This document shows, in pieces, positions 11,311-19,655 of a stretch of DNA of 32,091 nucleotides. The stretch is from the NCBI GenBank assembly GCA_026393455.1, contig JAPLAE010000103.1, positions 1 through 32,091 of the forward strand, written 5' to 3'. How positions within the stretch are numbered: the stretch's first letter is position 1; the number at the start of each line of letters is the position of its first letter. A program made the position numbers and the translations under genes. Origin of the DNA: Actinomycetota bacterium. GTDB lineage: Bacteria; Actinomycetota; Acidimicrobiia; Acidimicrobiales; Acidimicrobilacustridaceae. A model generated the notes under the pieces. The model was not told the origin of the DNA. It made no database searches and saw nothing but the letters and a program-made list of their open reading frames with translations.

Positions 11311-11687
11311 AATGGCTCTTCTAAGTCGTGAGACGGAGATTCATTTTCGCCTTCCGAGAGCGGTGGAAATACCTCGCGAAGCGCCAGTTGCTGTGCCAGC
11401 GTCTCGACTTGGCTCTCAATACGACTGATATGCATGCTCAACGACAAACAGACGATGACTAAGAACACTGCGAATGCAGCAAAGACAAGCGTCGGTCCGT
11501 AAGACACCCCAATCGCATCAGAAACCGAGTCGATAAGCGGTCGGGCAAACGCGAGTGCAACAGCAGCGATGCCAACGCCCATCCAGAAAAGGGCGAAGTT
11601 CTCCGACAGTCGTCGCCGACGAAGCGCCTCAAAAATAACGACAAATAAAAGCAATGCCGTTACTGCAAGAACAATTTCGAGAGTCAT
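11307..11687 (-). CDS. DUF2304 small membrane protein
   Basis: A 126-residue protein with three hydrophobic spans (about 3-20, 32-52 and 66-86) separated by the basic loop EALRRRRLSENFALFW, then a cytoplasmic helical tail. This is the layout of DUF2304 proteins, usually encoded beside a dolichol-phosphate-mannose-synthase-like GT2. Here it overlaps that GT2 by four bases on one side and the DUF2142-like gene by four on the other. A plausible role is membrane anchoring or handling of the polyprenyl-phosphate sugar. A paralogue with the same partner and overlap is at 27673-28074. Confidence 0.82.
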   Translation of the reverse strand: MTLEIVLAVTALLLFVVIFEALRRRRLSENFALFWMGVGIAAVALAFARPLIDSVSDAIGVSYGPTLVFAAFAVFLVIVCLSLSMHISRIESQVETLAQQLALREVFPPLSEGENESPSHDLEEPL

Positions 11688-12409
11688 TTGCGGGATCCTT
11701 GAACTTCAGAGCGTCGCAGCGGGTGGAAGGCGATTACTAGGAATAACCGAACCATCAGATAGCTGCTCCGAGACCACCCCGCAGAAGCCTGGCCACCCAG
11801 GCGTGGATGCATCGTGACTGACCGCTCCTCGATCCTGAAACCCAAGTCATTCGCGATGAGTAACGCTTCGACGGTATCGGAGAGATATTCAGTCGGATAT
11901 GCCCGAGCGAACGGCCCAACAGCGTTCGGTCCAAACGCTCGGAATCCGCTTGTCGTATCTGTGATGGTGACCCCAATCCGACGACTCACAATTCTCGACA
12001 AAAGTCTCATCCCAAGTGCCCGAAGACCTGAGACTTGGTAACCACTCGCAAACCTTGAGCCCAGAACCAAATCAGCGTTACCGCTTAGTGCGGGTTCGAT
12101 GAGATCAATGGCCGAGTTCACGTCGTGTTGGCCATCGGCATCGATCTGAACAACAACTGAGTAGTCAAGACGGTCTGCGTAGAGCAACCCCGTGCGGATC
12201 GCTGCGCCCACGCCAAGGTTGAACGGATGGGACACCACCGTTGCGCCAACGTTACGGGCGATCGCAACCGTTGCGTCGGTGGAACCATCGTCAATTACCA
12301 GAACGTCGCAGTTCACCACCGAGTGAATTTCAGCGATGACAGCAGCAACGGTCTCCGCTTCGTTGAGCGCGGGGATAATCGCCAACACCTTCTTGGAACC
12401 AGTTTCCAC
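11684..12409 (-). CDS. GT2 glycosyltransferase, polyprenyl-phosphate sugar synthase (DPM1/GtrB-like)
   Basis: A 241-residue GT2 that probably transfers a sugar from a nucleotide donor to polyprenyl phosphate at the inner membrane face. Motifs are VLAIIPALNE at the N-terminus, VIDDGSTD (38-45), the catalytic metal motif D90-A-D followed by GQHD, and TDTTSGFRAF in the second half, all typical of DPM1-like enzymes. No C-terminal transmembrane pair is present; the DUF2304 protein encoded next door may supply that. The GTG at 12409 lacks a Shine-Dalgarno sequence but has TAGAGT seven bases upstream, fitting a leaderless start. It appears to be the first gene of a seven-gene operon running to 5606. 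Confidence 0.88.
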   Translation of the reverse strand: METGSKKVLAIIPALNEAETVAAVIAEIHSVVNCDVLVIDDGSTDATVAIARNVGATVVSHPFNLGVGAAIRTGLLYADRLDYSVVVQIDADGQHDVNSAIDLIEPALSGNADLVLGSRFASGYQVSGLRALGMRLLSRIVSRRIGVTITDTTSGFRAFGPNAVGPFARAYPTEYLSDTVEALLIANDLGFRIEERSVTMHPRLGGQASAGWSRSSYLMVRLFLVIAFHPLRRSEVQGSRK

Positions 12410-12416
12410 ACCGCAA

Positions 12417-12422
12417 ACTCTA
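12417..12422 (-). promoter_or_regulatory. -10 box TAGAGT of the exporter operon (leaderless)
   Basis: TAGAGT ends seven bases before the GTG at 12409, in the 49-base gap after the upstream GT2 stop. The spacing places the transcript start at about the start codon. Upstream TTGG-containing sequence could be a weak -35 box, but I do not rely on it. Confidence 0.45.
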
Positions 12423-12458
12423 GTCAGTAAACCACTAGGCCAAAGAGGTTCCCAACCA

Positions 12459-13832
12459 TCACGACAGATGACGAAGATTCATCATTTTCGCTTGCAACTC
12501 GGGATCTTGGACAAGTCGCTGGCTTCGAATGGCTCGACGCTTTCCCACCATTTTGGGAGTCAGAGCGCCGAGGGCAAAGAGCGACGCCAGACGGCCACAA
12601 ACCGTAGTGAAATTCGGCTTACGACCGTGAAGAACCGCAAGCAGCACATCGCGTCGCACATAGGACCCGGTTATCAATACAAACCGAATGATCTGTCGAA
12701 AGACTAGAGGCGCTGGGGCATTTTTGAAAAGCATCAGAAGACGGTTTCGTTCTGTGTACCTCGCAAAAACTGCTGATGCCTCAATAGAACTCGCAGCATG
12801 AAGGTGTCTCACCCGACTCTGTGGAACTGTCCTGTAGCGCCAACCGCGAAGTGCGCCGCGCCACGAAAGATCCGTGTCTTCATAATAAAGAAAAAACAAC
12901 TCATCGAAGAGCCCAACATCACGAAGGTATGCAGTTCGCAAGAGGACAGCGCCTCCGCACCAAGCGAACACGTCACATGGTTCATCGAACTGACCGTTAT
13001 CGCGTTCGAGGTACCCATTATCGACGCCGTAACCATCGCCAAGCACCGACGATCCGACATTGTTTAAGACATCAAACGATTCACCGCGAACATCAATCTC
13101 GAACCACTCCGCGATTTTGCCGACCGGCCGTTCGATAGCGCCACAACCGCCGTCGATCGAGACTGTCCGAATCTCTGGCGCCTCCAGTAGTAGCGAGACC
13201 TTCACCACGTCTGCAGTGGTTGAAGCCACCGGAATACGAATCTTCGAAACCCGATGAGACCATTCGAAGACACCATTTTTATCTGCCTCACGACCCCAGC
13301 CTGTTGCTCCGAGATTCGACTCAACAAAGACGTCCTGTTCTTCGCTTCGAACTCCCCGAACAATGACACCCTGTCCGCGTACTTCACTCGTACCGAACAA
13401 ATCCGAACCCATACGAATCGACACTTCAAGGAATTGGGGGGCAAGAAGAATCTTGGGGCACACTGCTCCGAGTCCAAGTTCGCCTTCAGCCGCTTCCACC
13501 AACGGGCGGAGCCAATCTCGCTCGACAAACGCATCGCTATTAATGAGGGCAACGTAGTCGAATGTGTCTAGATCGGTGAGGGCAGTGTTGTTACCCGGAA
13601 ATCCAAGGTTGGACTCGTTGGAGCGAACCTCGACCTGTGGGAGCCGTTGTTCGATCAATGCCACACTGCCATCGGTCGAGCAGTTATCCACGCAGATAAC
13701 CTGAATTCGGTCTCTCGGATAGTCAGTTGCGACAAGGTGCTCGAGAGCTTTGACGACCATCTCGCCGCCATTGAAGTTCAGAACAACTACTCGGATTCTC
13801 GGTTCGTCCATCCTCACACCAACTTCGGCCAC
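12459..13832 (-). CDS. GT2 glycosyltransferase with an inserted beta-rich domain
   Basis: A 457-residue GT2 of rhamnosyltransferase type. The GT-A core starts RVVVLNFNGG, continues VDNCSTDGS (48-56) and the DXD-like N98-S-D-A101, and resumes with WCGGAVLLRT (291-300) and YYEDTDLSWR (316-325), the usual acidic catalytic motif. Between residues about 135 and 285 lies a region roughly 100 residues longer than in the GT2 at 22326-23381. It is rich in alternating hydrophobic residues, Gly and Asp, and looks like a beta-sandwich insertion. The start is the GTG at 13832: there is no good ribosome site, but TAGCGT ends six bases before it. An ATG at 13811 is the alternative. It lies downstream of rfbD and probably uses dTDP-rhamnose; that is inferred from context. 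Confidence 0.87.
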   Translation of the reverse strand: MAEVGVRMDEPRIRVVVLNFNGGEMVVKALEHLVATDYPRDRIQVICVDNCSTDGSVALIEQRLPQVEVRSNESNLGFPGNNTALTDLDTFDYVALINSDAFVERDWLRPLVEAAEGELGLGAVCPKILLAPQFLEVSIRMGSDLFGTSEVRGQGVIVRGVRSEEQDVFVESNLGATGWGREADKNGVFEWSHRVSKIRIPVASTTADVVKVSLLLEAPEIRTVSIDGGCGAIERPVGKIAEWFEIDVRGESFDVLNNVGSSVLGDGYGVDNGYLERDNGQFDEPCDVFAWCGGAVLLRTAYLRDVGLFDELFFLYYEDTDLSWRGALRGWRYRTVPQSRVRHLHAASSIEASAVFARYTERNRLLMLFKNAPAPLVFRQIIRFVLITGSYVRRDVLLAVLHGRKPNFTTVCGRLASLFALGALTPKMVGKRRAIRSQRLVQDPELQAKMMNLRHLS

Positions 13833-13838
13833 GGCGAC

Positions 13839-13844
13839 ACGCTA
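13839..13844 (-). promoter_or_regulatory. -10 box TAGCGT (leaderless) of the insert-containing GT2
   Basis: TAGCGT ends exactly six bases before the GTG at 13832, inside the 51-base gap between this gene and rfbD. It supports the longer GTG start and suggests the GT2 is transcribed at least partly independently of the rfb genes. Confidence 0.42.
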
Positions 13845-13883
13845 GATGCCAGCCAAAACTCCTCGAATGACAGCACTGGAAAC

Positions 13884-14729
13884 CTAAGAGTTCACTTGAG
13901 CGACGAGACGAAGCAGTGGTACCCGAAAGTCCTTCATATCTTCGACACCCGACAGTCGAAGTGCTGCGTTGTCTAGAACCGAATTTGCTGGTCGTGGCGC
14001 CGGTCTGGCGGGCTGCAAGTCCGCCGTAGCAATTGGGTGAACACGCGTCGGATCTTGTCCTGCAGCGAGAAGAACTTCTCGCGCGAACTCGAACCAGCTC
14101 ACTGCTCCCTGGTTCGTGACATGAAACGTGCCACTTCGTCGTTCCGTCACGAGTTTCGCAATCATCGCGGCCAGATCATCAGCAAAGCTCGGATGCCCGA
14201 ATTGATCGTTGACGAACGACAACGTTTCGTGCTCGCCCGCCAACCGCAGGATCGTTTTCACCATGTTTGATCCGTGAAAACCACAGACCCATGACGTGCG
14301 GATAACGGTGGAACCGGTATCGAGTTCGAGCTCCCCTGCCAGTTTCGACAGGCCATAGACAGACTGAGGATTTGGTGCGTCCCATTCGACATACGGCGAA
14401 TCCTTTGAACCGTCGAAAACGTAGTCAGTCGAGATGTAGTGCACAGGCGCATCAACCAACCGTGCAGCTTCAACAACAAAGCGAGTTCCCATCGCGTTTA
14501 CGGCAAAGGCCCGATCGGGATCGCCTTCGCACGCGTCGACTGCAGTCCACGCCGCTGAATGCACTATCGCATCTGGGTGAAACTCCATGACCACAGCCCG
14601 AACCGCATCGCGACGGGTTACGTCAAGGGTTGCGTGCGTGAAACCTTGAACCTCGTGCCCACCCGCCGCGAAGACGTCAACGAGTTCTGTGCCGACCTGT
14701 CCCCCAGCTCCGGTGATCAGAACGCGCAC
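13884..14729 (-). CDS. rfbD: dTDP-4-dehydrorhamnose reductase
   Basis: The last enzyme of dTDP-L-rhamnose synthesis, reducing dTDP-4-dehydro-L-rhamnose with NAD(P)H in the cytoplasm. This 281-residue short-chain dehydrogenase has the nucleotide motif GAGGQVG (7-13), the active-site stretch ST101DYVFDG, and the catalytic pair Tyr125 and Lys129 in YGLSKLAGE. Length and motif order match RfbD/RmlD. The GTG at 14729 follows the rfbB stop by three bases, so it is co-translated with rfbB in the order rfbC-rfbB-rfbD. Confidence 0.96.
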   Translation of the reverse strand: MRVLITGAGGQVGTELVDVFAAGGHEVQGFTHATLDVTRRDAVRAVVMEFHPDAIVHSAAWTAVDACEGDPDRAFAVNAMGTRFVVEAARLVDAPVHYISTDYVFDGSKDSPYVEWDAPNPQSVYGLSKLAGELELDTGSTVIRTSWVCGFHGSNMVKTILRLAGEHETLSFVNDQFGHPSFADDLAAMIAKLVTERRSGTFHVTNQGAVSWFEFAREVLLAAGQDPTRVHPIATADLQPARPAPRPANSVLDNAALRLSGVEDMKDFRVPLLRLVAQVNS

Positions 14730-14732
14730 GAA

Positions 14733-15686
14733 TCAGCCCTTCAGTGGTTCCCACCAGGCGCGATTGGCCCGGTACCACTCAACCGTCTCTGCAACAGCGC
14801 TATCGAGGTCACGGGTAGGCGACCAACCAAGCGCTTTGGCCTTCGAACAGTCGATCGAATAACGACGATCGTGCCCAAGCCTGTCTTCGACGAACTCAAT
14901 CATTTCTTCACCAACTCCACAGTTGGCGAGCACCATCGACGTGAGATCGCGGTTCGTGGTCTCGTTCCCACCACCGATGTTGTAGACCTCGCCGACCTTG
15001 CCATTACGTAACACCGTGTCGACGCCAGCACAGTTGTCCTGAACATGAATCCAATCTCGGATGTTCAATCCATCGCCATAAAGAGGAACCTTTTTGCCAT
15101 CAAGCAAGTTGGTGACAAACAACGGAATAACTTTCTCTGGGAATTGGTAGGGCCCAAAGTTGTTCGATGATCGGGTAACGATCACCGGCAATCCATAGGT
15201 TTCTTCGTACGAAAGCGCAATGAGGTCAGATCCGGCCTTCGATGATGAATAAGGAGATCGGGGTTCAAGTCGGTCAGTCTCGACAAATGAGCCTTTCTCG
15301 ATCGATCCATAAACTTCGTCGGTCGAGATATGAAGGAATCGGTCGACGCCGATGACGCGAGCAACATCACACATGACGTTTGTGCCCAGACAATTCGTTC
15401 GCACAAAGGTGTCGGGATCAACGATTGAGCGATCGACATGACTTTCGGCTGCGAAGTGCACAACGGCATCGTGCCCCGCCATTGCGGCTGTCACTGCAGT
15501 TCGATCGCAGATGTCGCCCTGCACGAATGAATAGTGCTTGTTGTCAGCAACGTCAGCCAAGCTCGAAAGGTTGCCCGCATAGGTCAGCGCGTCAAAGACT
15601 GTTACTTCGTCGTCCGTTGTTTCCAATACGTGACGCACGTAATTTGAGCCGATAAATCCGGCCCCGCCGGTCACAAACAATTTCAT
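14733..15686 (-). CDS. rfbB: dTDP-glucose 4,6-dehydratase
   Basis: It converts dTDP-D-glucose to dTDP-4-dehydro-6-deoxy-D-glucose, the second step of the rhamnose pathway, with tightly bound NAD+. The 317-residue protein has TGGAGFIG (6-13), the dehydratase triad segment S121-T-D-E-V-Y-G with Asp123 and Glu124, and Tyr146/Lys150 in YSSSKAGSD. The Asp-Glu pair after the Thr separates it from plain epimerases of the family. The frame is open to 15731, but the ATG at 15686 begins exactly at the family N-terminus and has an AAGGA ribosome site about ten bases upstream; the extension would overlap rfbC. It lies between rfbC and rfbD in one operon. Confidence 0.96.
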   Translation of the reverse strand: MKLFVTGGAGFIGSNYVRHVLETTDDEVTVFDALTYAGNLSSLADVADNKHYSFVQGDICDRTAVTAAMAGHDAVVHFAAESHVDRSIVDPDTFVRTNCLGTNVMCDVARVIGVDRFLHISTDEVYGSIEKGSFVETDRLEPRSPYSSSKAGSDLIALSYEETYGLPVIVTRSSNNFGPYQFPEKVIPLFVTNLLDGKKVPLYGDGLNIRDWIHVQDNCAGVDTVLRNGKVGEVYNIGGGNETTNRDLTSMVLANCGVGEEMIEFVEDRLGHDRRYSIDCSKAKALGWSPTRDLDSAVAETVEWYRANRAWWEPLKG

Positions 15687-15700
15687 GATGGAGTTCCTTC

Positions 15701-16267
15701 TCAGGGGCGCAGGAGCCAGTGCGGCTGCCACTGCGGTTCAATATCAACCCGACGCGGATTGGCTTGGTCTCGTCCGGAAAGGATCGGTTCGGTTACTCCC
15801 CAATCGGCGCCAATTGCAGGATCGTCCCAGGCCACACCAAGTTCATCAGCTGGGTTGTAGTAATTGTCGACCAAATAGGTAATGGTCATATCGGTGAGAG
15901 CGGCGAAGCCATGAGCCACGCCCGGCGGAATGAAGATACCGCGGTGACTATGGGTGCCATCGGCCTGACGGCCAAGGTCGATCCATTGTGTTGCCCCATC
16001 GGTGGGAGAACCTGTGCGCAGATCATGCAATACAACCCGTGCAGTGCCATAGGGGACGTACCAGTAATCGGCCTGATGCAGGTGATAATGCAAGCCCACA
16101 ACCGCACCCGCTTGGCGGTCTCCGCGGTTGCCCTGCACCATTTCACGACCCTGGGGGAACCATTCTCGTCGGTAGGTCTCGACGAAGAAACCGCGCTCGT
16201 CGCCGTGGATCGAAGGGTCTACGAGGTAAACCCCAGCGATCTGTTGTGATTCGGTGATTTCAGCCAT
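15701..16267 (-). CDS. rfbC: dTDP-4-dehydrorhamnose 3,5-epimerase family protein
   Basis: A cupin-fold epimerase of 188 residues, acting between RfbB and RfbD. The N-terminus has DERGFFVETYR (23-33), the catalytic His60 lies in GLHYH, and IPPGVAHGFAAL (113-124) supplies the second conserved His119, followed by a Tyr-rich strand. Two positions differ from textbook RmlC: the residue before GLH is Val instead of Arg, and the usual Lys in the QxK motif appears as Asp68 in HQADYW. This may mark a subfamily, and its activity is less certain than its neighbours'. The ATG at 16267 has AGGA eight bases upstream and is preferred over the TTG just before it. Operon position supports the rhamnose role. 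Confidence 0.88.
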   Translation of the reverse strand: MAEITESQQIAGVYLVDPSIHGDERGFFVETYRREWFPQGREMVQGNRGDRQAGAVVGLHYHLHQADYWYVPYGTARVVLHDLRTGSPTDGATQWIDLGRQADGTHSHRGIFIPPGVAHGFAALTDMTITYLVDNYYNPADELGVAWDDPAIGADWGVTEPILSGRDQANPRRVDIEPQWQPHWLLRP

Positions 16268-16302
16268 CAATGCGTTCCTGAAGTCTCGATGAACAAGAGG
16301 TC

Positions 16303-16308
16303 AGGCTA
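16303..16308 (-). promoter_or_regulatory. Candidate -10 box TAGCCT of the rfbCBD operon
   Basis: TAGCCT lies in the 58-base gap between the GH25 gene and rfbC. A start about seven bases downstream would give a leader of about 30 bases containing the AGGA ribosome site. No clear -35 box is seen. Confidence 0.35.
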
Positions 16309-16325
16309 GCCGAGACCGCCCCGAA

Positions 16326-18383
16326 CTACGGAAGTGTCTTGCACCCCAGAAGTTGATGATTTCCCGGTCCCACATTGATCCCATAGACACACACCGTCTG
16401 GGATCCAGATCCTGTTCGACCCACGGTGGTGCTGTACCCATGATTCGCACCGTTGCCGAACACTGCGCCGACATCGGGACGAGATCCATTCGCCAACACA
16501 CCGACAGACGCACCATTCACATACACATGCACGAAAATCGGATCGTTTGTGTTTGGATCAAACGCCCAACCCGTCACGGCTATCGAATTTCCAACTGCCG
16601 TCACACTGTCGATCATGCCAACAGGGTTTGCCGACGGCACCACAAAGTTTCTGCAAGCGAGAATCGTTCCGTTCTGTCCTCCAGAAACATCCAGTGCCGC
16701 GATACACATCGCGTGATTACCCGGGGACAGCCAGATCGGAATTGAGTAGCCATGGTTTATTCCGGAACGTGGAAATGGAGCGGCAAGATCTGCTCGGGGA
16801 TTCTCGGCCGTCGCAGTGGACCATTGCCCATCGACAAGTACGAGCATCGTCACTGGCGCTGAGGTATCGGGATCAATTGCCCAGCCATTGAAGGTTGCGG
16901 AACCGGGTTGAACCACGATGTTGTCCAACACTCCGAATGGCGACCCGCCCGGTGCACCCGCCACCGTGACGCTTTGACAACGGAGAGTCGTATGGGATCC
17001 AGGTCCGACGTTGATGGCGTAGACACAAACGTTGTGCGCACCAGCGGAAGCGGGAGCGGTGAGATCAAATCCGTGGTTGGCGCCGTATCTCGAGAAAGCT
17101 GCGGCGACATCGTTACGAGTGTTCGCAGCAAAAGTTGGCGTACCCACAGAATCGACGTAGACGTGGACACCAATGGCGGCCCTCGTATCGGGATCGAGCC
17201 CCCAACCCGACACTCGAATCGTTCCGTCGCCAGCGACTACAGAGTCCACAAAACCGATGGGAGGACCAGGCGGTAGCCCGATGGTCTTACATCCCAATAA
17301 TTTGTTGCCACCAGCGCCACTGTTGATTGCATAGACACAAATACTCCGAGAGTCCGGCCCTAGAGGAACCGCGTAGGAGAACCCGTGGTTCGGTCCAAAT
17401 CCTGGGAACACCGCACCAACGTCACTGCGGGGCAGGCCAGCAACAGCCCAGTTGTTCGCCGAGTCAACATAGGTATGAATAGGGATCGATTCACGAGTAT
17501 CGGGGTCAATCGCCCAGCCTGAGACCGTCGCCGAAGATTCCGAAGTAATCGAAATTGCATCGAGGGAGCCGAAGGGAGTGCCGGCTCCGGCACCTGATCC
17601 TGTGAGGGCTCCCAGCGCACCAAGATCGCAGCAGAAACGGTTCATGTCGACGTTGCCGATAATCCCTGGCACCGCACCGACGCTGTAGTTCTGCCAGAAC
17701 GTCCACGAAGACCAGCCGCCGTAGACCGGTGGAACGTAGGTGTCTACATTCGGATCGCAGAACAAGGACCCGTCCTGCCGTTGGCAGTGGTAGTCCGCTG
17801 TCCAGAGGATGTAGTCACGACCGATATCGGCTCCGTAGTTGCCGATGTTTCCGCTCCAAAACCAACGACCGGTATAGACAAGCGGACGTTTCCCAGTGAG
17901 CAACGTCACCTCGGAAAGAAATGTTCTTGTCCATTGCGCTAAATCTGATTGGGAGAGCCCGCCGGTCTCTTCCAAATCAAGCTCACCAGGAAGATCAGCA
18001 CCACCGGTCATTGATCCTGTGCGTGAAACAAAATACCGGGCTTGATCAACAGCGGTACTCATCGGCAGCGCTGGCCGAGCGTAGTGATAGGCGCCGCGGA
18101 ACATACCGGCATTCGCTATCCCCGACCAATCACCTGCGAAATAGGGATTCGTATATGACGTACCTTCGGTGGCCTTCACGTACGCGAACGAATGACCAGC
18201 ACTCCGCACTGCGCCCCAATTGATGCCCGCTCCCCCTGGATGCTGATAGCTCGCCACATCAACACCAGTAATCACAGCGCCAGCCGCAGACGCTATAGCG
18301 ATTGACGCAGCGAACGCGATGAAGAAACCGATAACGACTCTCAGAGTAACGCGAGGGTTTAGGGGGGAAGGAGTGTCAGTCAT
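16326..18383 (-). CDS. Secreted GH25 muramidase (lysozyme) with four C-terminal repeat modules
   Basis: A 685-residue exported protein predicted to cleave the N-acetylmuramyl linkage of peptidoglycan. Residues about 14-36 form a hydrophobic signal peptide ending near Ala-Gly-Ala. Residues 38-255 are a GH25 domain: GVD42VASYQ, GINWGAVRSAGHSFAYVKATEG-like order, the catalytic LD136LE138E motif, FWQNYS near 230 and VDMNRF (245-250). Residues about 269-684 are four copies of a roughly 100-residue repeat with the signature GWAxDPDT and NHGF, and two conserved cysteines each (349/365, 453/469, 560/577, 665/681), suggesting one disulphide per module. Such tails in lysins usually bind the wall; here that is inference. 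The ATG at 18383 has no good ribosome site but no alternative start exists before the signal peptide. Confidence 0.9.
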   Translation of the reverse strand: MTDTPSPLNPRVTLRVVIGFFIAFAASIAIASAAGAVITGVDVASYQHPGGAGINWGAVRSAGHSFAYVKATEGTSYTNPYFAGDWSGIANAGMFRGAYHYARPALPMSTAVDQARYFVSRTGSMTGGADLPGELDLEETGGLSQSDLAQWTRTFLSEVTLLTGKRPLVYTGRWFWSGNIGNYGADIGRDYILWTADYHCQRQDGSLFCDPNVDTYVPPVYGGWSSWTFWQNYSVGAVPGIIGNVDMNRFCCDLGALGALTGSGAGAGTPFGSLDAISITSESSATVSGWAIDPDTRESIPIHTYVDSANNWAVAGLPRSDVGAVFPGFGPNHGFSYAVPLGPDSRSICVYAINSGAGGNKLLGCKTIGLPPGPPIGFVDSVVAGDGTIRVSGWGLDPDTRAAIGVHVYVDSVGTPTFAANTRNDVAAAFSRYGANHGFDLTAPASAGAHNVCVYAINVGPGSHTTLRCQSVTVAGAPGGSPFGVLDNIVVQPGSATFNGWAIDPDTSAPVTMLVLVDGQWSTATAENPRADLAAPFPRSGINHGYSIPIWLSPGNHAMCIAALDVSGGQNGTILACRNFVVPSANPVGMIDSVTAVGNSIAVTGWAFDPNTNDPIFVHVYVNGASVGVLANGSRPDVGAVFGNGANHGYSTTVGRTGSGSQTVCVYGINVGPGNHQLLGCKTLP
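16332..17579 (-). repeat. Four tandem about 100-residue GWAxDPDT protein repeats
   Basis: The modules span residues about 269-368, 375-473, 480-580 and 586-684 of the GH25 protein. Each begins near (P/V)xGxxDx(V/I), has GWA(I/F)DP(D/N)T about 20 residues later, a (V/I)HVYVD-like strand, an R-x-D-(V/L) turn, NHG(F/Y), and ends VCVYAIN...L(L)GC. They have diverged at sequence level, so this is old duplication. Confidence 0.85.
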
Positions 18384-18397
18384 GATGGGAAGCGATC

Positions 18398-18416
18398 AAC
18401 GGCGCCTGAAGCCGTT
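18398..18416 (-). promoter_or_regulatory. Hairpin in the leader of the GH25 gene
   Basis: AACGGC (18398-18403) and GCCGTT (18411-18416) are perfect inverted repeats with a seven-base loop, ending 14 bases before the ATG at 18383. There is no T-run, so it is not a terminator of the usual type. A possible -10 box TACGCT lies at 18442-18447 on the same strand, giving a leader of about 50 bases. Confidence 0.35.
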
Positions 18417-18491
18417 CCGAGCAGGCGGTTACCACCCACTAAGCGTAGAGGGAGAGAACCAGCAAACTCCATCAGGCCGAGATCCCGGCAT

Positions 18492-19586
18492 TTAAGCCAG
18501 TTCTACGACTGAATGATCACCGATCATCAGTCGATTGGCATGCGGCTCGCTTTGCGATTTACGCACTTCAACCTGCTTACCGACTAACGAATCAGCAATC
18601 GTATGGATCCCGGTGATTCGCGACTCTTCAAGAATCACCGAATTCTCAATCGTGCTGTCGGAAATTTCGCAATCGAAATAGATCGATGCGTAGGGACCAA
18701 CGGTGCTGTCGATGATTCGAGATCCTTCACCAATAATCACGGGACCACGCAATGTGGAATTAACCACGTCAGCGCCCGCTTCGATGACGACAATCCCCTC
18801 TAATACCGATACAGCGTCGACGGTTCCTGCATTCGATGCTTCAAGCATGTCGAGCACAAGGCGATTTCCCTCGAGAAGTGGTTCGAGTTTGCCGGTGTCT
18901 TTCCACCAACCTTCGAGCACCTCATGCCGAACACGATGACCGTTATCGATGAGCCACTGAATTGCGTCAGTGATTTCGAGTTCTCCGCGCAGTGAAGGAT
19001 CGATTGCAGCAACAGCTTCATGGATATGGCGATCAAAGAGGTACACGCCAACAAGCGCGAGATCCGACTTTGGTTCGACCGGCTTCTCCACTAATTGTGT
19101 CACTTCGCCATCGGCGCCGATTTCAGCAACACCAAATCGTTGGGGATCGGGAACGCGCGCAAGCAAGATCTGTGCGGACGGAACTTGCACATCGCCAGCG
19201 CGAGATCCGGCATGATCGGTTTCAAAGCTCTCAACGAATTCGGCGATGCCCTGGCGGAGCAAGTTGTCGCCGAGATACATCACAAAGTCATCGTCACCAA
19301 GAAAATCCTGAGCGATCAAGACACAGTGCGCCAGGCCCAGCGGAGCCTCTTGAGGTATGTAGGTGACCTTGGCCCCCCAACGCGAGCCATCTCCAACTGC
19401 AGCTTGAATCTCGGGGCCAGTGTCTCCAGTGACGATGCCGATTTCGGAAATACCGGCCTCGACCATGTCCTCGATCCCATAGAAGAGAATCGGTTTATTG
19501 GCCACCGGAACCAACTGCTTGGCACTGGTGTGGGTGATTGGTCGAAGTCGCGTGCCGGCGCCGCCGGAAAGAATGAGTCCTTTCAC
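18492..19586 (-). CDS. rfbA: Glucose-1-phosphate thymidylyltransferase, long form
   Basis: The first step of dTDP-rhamnose synthesis, joining dTTP and glucose-1-phosphate. The 364-residue protein has the pyrophosphorylase motif LSGGAGTRLRP (6-16) with Lys23 downstream, the YLGDN metal motif, VEKP in the middle and the WWKDTGK motif. After residue about 245 follow hexapeptide-like strands rich in Ile/Val and Gly (left-handed beta-helix), as in the roughly 355-residue StrD-like form common in actinobacteria and archaea rather than the 290-residue RmlA. The GTG at 19586 gives the family N-terminus; a TTG at 19613 would add nine residues without a ribosome site. It is separated from rfbCBD by the GH25 gene. 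Confidence 0.94.
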   Translation of the reverse strand: MKGLILSGGAGTRLRPITHTSAKQLVPVANKPILFYGIEDMVEAGISEIGIVTGDTGPEIQAAVGDGSRWGAKVTYIPQEAPLGLAHCVLIAQDFLGDDDFVMYLGDNLLRQGIAEFVESFETDHAGSRAGDVQVPSAQILLARVPDPQRFGVAEIGADGEVTQLVEKPVEPKSDLALVGVYLFDRHIHEAVAAIDPSLRGELEITDAIQWLIDNGHRVRHEVLEGWWKDTGKLEPLLEGNRLVLDMLEASNAGTVDAVSVLEGIVVIEAGADVVNSTLRGPVIIGEGSRIIDSTVGPYASIYFDCEISDSTIENSVILEESRITGIHTIADSLVGKQVEVRKSQSEPHANRLMIGDHSVVELA

Positions 19587-19655
19587 AGGCAATGGTCTAT
19601 CAGCCCAACCCAAATATTTCGAAGGGGCGACAACCCGACGCCGTAGCGAGGGTGA

